From NCBI RefSeq assembly GCF_024679245.1, contig NC_090176.1, positions 48,453,615-48,517,614 on the forward strand: a stretch of DNA of 64,000 nt, in the 5' to 3' direction. Source of the stretch: Pseudorasbora parva (Eukaryota > Chordata > Actinopteri > Cypriniformes > Gobionidae). This document shows, piece after piece, positions 57,950-64,000 of this stretch. The translations under genes were made by a program, and so were the position numbers. Below the pieces are notes generated by a model, which was not told the DNA's origin, ran no database searches, and worked only from the letters and a program-made list of their open reading frames with translations. Position 1 is the first letter of the stretch, and each line of letters opens with the position of its first letter.

Positions 57950-58620
57950 CTCACCAAAGCTGCATTTATTTAATCAAAAATAAATTTAAAACAGTAATAT
58001 TGTGAAATATCATTACAAATTAAAACAGCTTTTTTCTATGTGAATATATGTAATTTATTCCTGTGATTAAAGCTGAATTTATCATCATTATTCCAGTATT
58101 CAGTGTCACATGATCCTTTCCTAATCATTCTCATATTGAGATTCCATAATCTAGAAACATTTATGATTATTATCTGTGTTGAAAACAGTTTTGCTGCTCA
58201 AAAATGTTGTGTAAACCATGATACATTTTATTTTTCAGGATTCTTTAATGAATAGAAAGTTCAATGGACAGCATTTATTAAATAAATTATTAACTTTTGT
58301 AATATTAAAAATATCACTTGTGATCAATTTAATGCATGTCTGATCAACAAAAGTATTTATTTCTCTTTTTTTTTTTTACATTTTACCACAATTGTTTGAA
58401 TGGTATGGTGGTTTCCGCAAAAATGATCAGCACCATGAGGAGCAAAACTGTTTTCAACACAGATAATAATCATAAATGTTTCTTGATTATGAAATCTCAA
58501 TATGAGAATGATTAGTGAAGGATCATGTGACACTGAATACTGGAGTAATGATGATAAATTCAGCTTTGATCACTGGAATAAATTGCACTTTACTATATAT
58601 ATTCACATAGAGAACAGCTG
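57950..58620. repeat. Two interspersed repeats head to head
   Basis: The forward copy (57955-58370) and reverse copy (about 58440-58620) of the family seen at 4770 and 17880 face each other. CAGTGTCACATGATCCTT at 58101 pairs with GGATCATGTGACACTG at 58520. They could fold into a hairpin of about 170 base pairs. Confidence 0.7.
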
Positions 58621-59448
58621 ACTTACATCAGAATAAATGTTTATTGTTCACTTTAAAATGTACATTGAAAATTGACAGCTGATAAAACCTGTGCTCCAGG
58701 TACCATAACACAAAAGATGATTTTTTTAAAATGTTAGTTAGACAGTTGGCAGCACCCATTGACTTTCACAGTATGAAAAAATATAGACTATGAAAGTCAA
58801 TGGATGCCCCCAACTGTCTGATTACCAACCATCAAAATATCATGTTAAACAAAATATGTTAAACAGAAGAAAGAAACTCATTCAGTTTTAAACAAATTGA
58901 GGTTCGAGAAAATAACACAATTTTCATTTTTGGGAGAACTATACCTTTAAGAGCTACATTTAGCCTGTAATGTTATATGAACATGGTACCTGGACAGGTT
59001 ATAACAGCTGACTGTCTTTTGTTGCTTATTATAAATTGCAATGTTGATAACACATAAGCAGTCTTTAATAATGCTCTTAATTACATGTAGACGCATACTT
59101 TATCCATTAGTGAGTGTGGTGGTGCCTATGGGGCGTCGCTCTGGGATGGGTCATATGAGGCTGGGAAATAAAAATCACAGCATACTTACTACAAAAAACT
59201 ACACTACACCACTGATCCCACCTCTCCCGGAAGGTCCAGGAGTCTCCCACATATTAATAGCCGCAAAATATATACAATATCACGGAAATTGTGTGAGTGA
59301 GAGAGAAAACCTGTTTCCACCTGGTATAAGATGTTTTCACAATATTCCTCATTTAAATAATTATGCAAAATAAAGAGTAAATAAAGCCTGGTTGAGTTAG
59401 TGTGTTGAAGCACATGGTTCTTGTAAGGGGCGTTAACATTTTTGTCCT

Positions 59449-59600
59449 CAAAGTTGATGTGTTAGAAGCAGGAAAAATGGGCAAGCGTAAAGATTTGACA
59501 AGGGCCAAATTGTGATGGCTAGACGACTGGGTCAGAGCATCTCCAAAACTGCAGCTCTTGTGGGCTGTTCCGGGTCTGCAGTGGTCAGTATCTGTCAAAA

Positions 59601-59601
<1 letters not shown>
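59449..59601 (+). pseudogene. 5' fragment of the same Tc1-like transposase
   Basis: Nearly identical to 2648-2801 (MGKRKD start, TCTCCAAAACTGCAGCTCTT) but with a 10-base deletion after AAAGATTT that breaks the frame. It ends in GTCAAAAG at the AT run 59602-59634. A dead, truncated copy. Confidence 0.88.
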
Positions 59602-59636
<35 letters not shown>

Positions 59637-60157
59637 GTAGTATTTGTTTGTACATAGCCCTGACTGTGTAAATAAAGGAAAAAGCAAAGTGGACAATCAC
59701 ACAAAACAACACTCTTGTAGCCAGCACTGGGGAGCGTGTCCGCTCATGACGGGGGAGAAGGAACAGCGAGCAAGCAGGACATTTGTAGAAAGAGAGATGG
59801 CTGTGATATTACCAAAGAGGAAAACGTCAGAGGAATATAATATTGGAAAAGCTTCCCAGTGCAGAAGAGACGTTAGAGAGCAGGAAGAAAACAGCCTGAA
59901 AACAGACTGCGGTGTTTCTGCTCGATACACAAGTAACATTGGTTTTGCTATTTCACAGAACCAAGATATGCTGTTGTTGAATCACAGCTGATTCATCCAT
60001 ACTTTCACGAGTTGTCTGATGCGGCAGCTGTTAATCATTGACTGTTGCACAGCATGTTTGCAGGCAGAGAGTGTTTCACTTTTAGGTAGGGGTGTGTTGT
60101 TTGGATGTCGATTTTAAATGAACAGTGTTTCTTAGAAATTGCTTACTGCACCTTTAA

Positions 60158-60690
60158 CATACAATCCATAGACTGTAAAAAAAAAAATATGGACGTAGTG
60201 TCCATGACGTCACCCATAGGATTCTGAAGAGCAGTTTTGAAGCGTAATGTAGAGACAAGCTGGCCGTCACCATCTTGCTCGTCACGCCCGGATAACAGAA
60301 AATGGGCAAAGAGGCAGAAATGGGCAAAAATGGGCAGAGCTGAGGTGATGTAATTATTAACAGACAGCGGATAAATGGCTATCCGCCTGTCAATCAAAGT
60401 GGCCACACCCTTAATTATGCAGAACTTTAAGACTTTATATAATGTGAACGAATGAGTTATAAAAAAATCCACCCCCCTCACATTTGTCATGAAGGGCAAA
60501 ATTAGCCATATAGACCAAAACCACAATTTGTACCAGGCGTTAAACTTGTTTTTTTCTGCTGTAAAGTTGGGCACTTTAACATGGGGCTCAATGAGAGTCT
60601 GCTCCCTTCTGGAGCCTGTCTAGTGGCCAGTTGATGAATTGCAGTTTAAGTAACTTCCGTATTGGCTTCAAGAAAAACTGCGGGAGGTTG
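60158..60690. mobile_element. MITE-like sequence next to the TTAA element
   Basis: CATAGACTGTAAAAAAAA, then GGACGTAGTGTCCATGACGT and CACCCATAGGATTCTGAAGA, a pattern I recognise from cyprinid repeats. The right part has TTCCGTATTGGCTTCAAGAA. The terminal repeats are not clean. The 143-codon minus-strand frame is unassigned and probably spurious. Confidence 0.45.
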
Positions 60691-60999
60691 CTGCTTGATA
60701 CAGACATTTGTTTTCAAGACAGTTATTATATCATCATATCATTTGCATACTCAACTATGATTGTTCTTGTCTTCCTTGCATGTATTCAATAATCACCAAC
60801 CCTCTACTAATCTTTATTAACATTAAAAATGTCTTTACTGCCACTTTTGATCAATATAATTCATCCTTGCTGAATAAAGTATTAATGTCTTTCCAAAAGG
60901 TGACCTCAAACTTTTGAATGCTTTAGACACAGCCCCATGTGTTTAAATGTGTGTCCATTATGAAAAAGAGCACTCATTGTGCAATGCCTGCTTTTTTCC

Positions 61000-62920
61000 A
61001 TGGTGGAAAGCAAGTCTTGATGGTTTGGACTGGAGCAACAAAGTTAACAATGACAGAATTATACATTTTGGGTCAACTATTCAATTAAAGTATTTCAAAT
61101 CTAATACAAGTAAATCATTTAGATCATCAGGTTGGAAATGAAAGTGTTTGTTTGTTCCTCAGATTACTCCTGTTTGCTGTTCTGTGCTTACGTCACTAAA
61201 ATGCACTGAAGAAAACGGGTGTACAGTGCAGTGCTACAGTTAATCCTCTCTTCAATATTTCTAGATCGAGATTGTACAGTAAATGCTTTGTTTTAATCTT
61301 CATAACCAGATGGAGATTTGCAGTAAGAACTTGCAAAGCCAGTTGTGGACTTTATAAATCATGTGCATTACATCACATGACTTACTGTACATACACACGT
61401 GGCAGAAAACAAAACACACTTGATTTTACTTAACAGTACAGTTTTTCATTTAATATTAACCAGAATAATATATATGTCTAACTACATAACCAGCCAACGG
61501 TTTGAATACACCAAATCATGCAGATTTTAGACTAATATTAAAGTTGATGAAAACTAAAAAATAACACAGTAGAAGTCTGGGAATTATATAGTGACACAAA
61601 CTCTATTATACTTCACGAGAAAAGCAGGTGCCGATCATCTGCGTTTCTCCGCATTAACCACGGCCACTTTAAATGTCTGACCAATCACACTGCTCTGCTC
61701 AGGCGATGTGTGGAAAACAAGCTGCGAGAACTCCCAAACCAGGGCTGCGAGAACAAAATGATGTAATTTTGTTCTCACAGCCCTGGAAGCGAGAATTTTT
61801 TCTCTGTTTTAGCAGAGTATGTTGACGCCTTTAGTAGTGTGTTGAACCCGTGGTTATGATAAGGGGCAGGACATTTCTCAAACAGGCTTGAAGCACTTGA
61901 CTAAACACAGCACATTGATCCAGCCGACCAATCAGAGCTCATTGTGCTTTTTGGAAGGAGGTTCTTCATAGAGACTGCTTAAACAAAGTAAAATACGGGG
62001 GAAAATAATGTTTTTTCAACCTTCATGTATGAAAACCTTTTTTAGTACAGCCAAAAAACTAAATCAAGACTGCAAAAGAGCATAACATGGCCTCTTTTTC
62101 TTTGTCTAGATCGCAGCTCTGCTCACTCTGGACATTCATGAGGTGCATCATGGGATGCTTTTAACCTTCTGGGCCTCCTTGCTCAGAACTGACCCCCAAA
62201 AAAACTTGGCAAATCTTGTCCCATCAGCTATGTGAACAAACACAACAACAAAAAAAAACATTGATGTGATTCAGATATGTTAATCTGAAATAATGCATTT
62301 ATTGAAAAAAAGTTACATTTTAAGGCACAAAGTGTTACCTAAAAAATAAGGGGCTCAAGAAGAAATATGTGTGAGGAGATTCATTATGCTTTTCCTTTAC
62401 TACAAACTGCAACTTATCCCAACGTGACGCCAGGTGCGACGCAAGAGTTTCTTGTTAGTGTCAGCCCAAAGCAGTTATAATTTTCACATTAAGCGCCGCA
62501 TTGTTAAATAGCAAATGCTCTCACACCCATGTGTTGACCCATGGGCGTGCTGGTCTGACAACCAGGTGTGTTCAGTCGCATTGTTGGTGCTTCGCTATTG
62601 TGAGGAACTGAAAACGACTGTGCCATTGACCAAAAAAAACTGCTCAAAAGTCAATAGTTCAGTATTTTTTGTTATTAAATGGGGAAGTTAGTAATATGTG
62701 CCAATAGACAGGTGCATAACGCGCGTACACATTGATTATTACACATGGGAGATGACAATCTGATTGATTTATTGCATGTTACACTCAAAACACACCCGTG
62801 ACTCATTAAAAGATTAGGGATAACCCTTTTGAATCATGTGCCTGGCACACAGATCGTTTTTTCTGTCGTTTGACTAGCAAAAGTGGATTTGGACACGCCT
62901 TAATTGCACCTGCACCATAT
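61000..62920. other. slc4a10 upstream intron, no exon found
   Basis: AT-rich sequence with scattered repeat-like pieces. I searched the minus strand for the exon preceding 55327-55421 (it should encode a GEWDPSIRIEPP-like segment) and did not find it here or elsewhere up to 64000. Confidence 0.5.
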
Positions 62921-62926
62921 TCTTTA

Positions 62927-63357
62927 TGTCACAAATAAGGCCTCTGGGGCTCCTTCTGATCGCCACCAGAGGGCCCCCTACCTCAATATTTATCCCCACT
63001 CTGGACTTCATTACCCATAATCCTTTGCCCTGACACATCAGCCATTATTGTTTACACCTGTGTGCCATTAGCCTCAGTCTATATAAACCATGTTCACTCT
63101 GCCTTTCACCGCGAAGTCTTGTAAAGTGTAACACTGCAATTCTGAGCGTTCTCCCATGTTTAGTGTCTCTTGGTTTTGGATCACCTGCCTGTCTCTGGAC
63201 TACTCTCTTGCCTGCATTCCCTGCCTTGTTGTGTTTGTTTGTTTGTTTGGACTGCCTACATGGATTGTGATCTTGCCTGAACTCTAGATTTCGATTGTGG
63301 ACTGTTGTATTAAATAAAATTGCATTTGGATCCCCACTCTGTTGACTCATCGTTACA
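62927..63357 (+). mobile_element. Solo LTR with 5-base target duplication
   Basis: It begins TGTCACAAAT and ends CATCGTTACA (TG...CA). CTTTA is repeated exactly at 62922-62926 and 63358-63362. At 63080-63086 there is TATATAA and at 63313-63318 AATAAA, in the positions expected for LTR promoter and poly(A) signals. 431 bases with no internal coding region, so it is a recombined remnant of an LTR retrotransposon. The family (Ty3/gypsy, BEL or other) cannot be told. Confidence 0.85.
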
Positions 63358-63362
63358 CTTTA

Positions 63363-64000
63363 GATCATGCGCTCATTAAAAATAGGGCCCTTAAATCAAA
63401 AGCCTTTTAAGATTGTGAGCAACATCATTTTAGACAAGTGTGTCCAGACTTTTGACTAGTACTAAACTCAAGGAGGTAATCTAGCACTCGGAAAGCGTAC
63501 CTCCCATAGGGGCGGCCATTGCTAACCAAGCCATCACCTGCTGTTAGCATCCCATTGACTCCCATTCATTTTTGAGTCACTTTGACAGTGAATAACTTTA
63601 CATCTGAGGTGTTTAAAGACTCCATTTGTCCATTGTTTATTTCTAAAGAAACACGACAATGCATAAAAGGCTCCATTACCTTGTATCTTACACTATCGCC
63701 CCGCAGAAGCTGTTTTTGTAAAAAATAGGCTAACGATTAAATCATAACCAATGCGACTCTGTCACACAGTTGAAAAATTACCGGGAGAAGCCCATAGTGA
63801 GCCAAAAGCAATGGGACAAAACATTTAAACAACGTGATTCAGATTTTACTTTCCACAACTACTAGAAGACCTCCAGCTGTCAGACAGGTTATTCACGTCA
63901 CATCTACGTCCTCAAGCTCAGTCTGAGCCTGTGCAGTTCGCTCAGCCATCAGGAAGTGAGTGCTTCTAGTTGACCTCACTTTCCGCCGTCGAAGTCAATG
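63363..64000. other. End of window, repeat-like, no gene seen
   Basis: Contains GGGGCGGCCATTGCTAACCA and TGACTCCCATTCATTTTTGA, which look like interspersed repeat sequence. No exon or terminal repeat pair is evident before the window ends. Confidence 0.4.

Larger units (their letters stand above)
55857..60157. mobile_element. Large TTAA-flanked element (4.3 kb) with nested insertions
   Basis: TTAAAGGTGCAGTAAGCA at the left and TGCTTACTGCACCTTTAA at the right are inverse copies extended by AATTTCTGAG/CTTAGAAATT. TTAA is at both boundaries (55857-55860, 60154-60157), which fits a piggyBac-type element. Nested inside are a hAT-type element (56469-57775), paired interspersed repeats (57950-58620) and a Tc1 fragment (59449-59601). 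The 115-codon frame at 59644-59991 is unassigned and I do not recognise a transposase. Confidence 0.75.

Noticed and set aside
60143..60574. 143-codon minus-strand ORF
   Set aside because: Falls in MITE-like repeat sequence; no recognised motif or splice partners.

Overview
This window is teleost genomic DNA, most likely from a cyprinid-type fish. It is AT-rich and holds spliced genes with GT-AG introns. Most of it is DNA-transposon remnants, MITEs and long CA, GATA, GACA and GATG microsatellites. Three protein-coding genes can be read from their exons, in the order DPP4/FAP-type peptidase (+), proglucagon (+), SLC4A10-type transporter (-). This matches the conserved vertebrate block FAP-GCG-DPP4-SLC4A10, except that no second DPP4-type gene is seen between gcg and slc4a10.

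Layout. 1-11007: the last 15 coding exons of the DPP4/FAP-type serine peptidase, with the catalytic triad complete. Its introns hold a broken Tc1-like transposon and a four-layer nest of mobile elements (4.6-6.7 kb). 11-16.7 kb: intergenic, with MITEs, including TTAA-flanked elements. 16.8-19.2 kb: a complete compact proglucagon gene (TATA box, leader exon, three coding exons, poly(A) signal) encoding glucagon and GLP-1 but no GLP-2. Directly downstream, the 3' half of its last exon plus about 560 bases of tail is tandemly duplicated. 20.7-27.4 kb: intergenic or long 3' UTR of the next gene, with a 73-base inverted repeat around a GC-rich insert. 27.4-64 kb: slc4a10 on the minus strand. Thirteen confident exons cover essentially the whole transmembrane domain and part of the C-terminal tail. 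Its introns carry hAT, Harbinger-like and TTAA elements, long tetranucleotide arrays, an 11-base-periodic minisatellite, a diverged ~300-base tandem array, and a solo LTR near the end of the window. The N-terminal exons of slc4a10 and of the peptidase lie outside the window.

Functional theme. Glucagon and GLP-1 are known substrates of DPP4-family peptidases, so hormone and protease genes are neighbours, as in other vertebrates. The transporter is a sodium-dependent bicarbonate carrier with no known direct link to the hormone. Most long open frames in the window are translations of microsatellites, not genes. Family names rest on residue patterns recalled from known vertebrate proteins; no database search was run.
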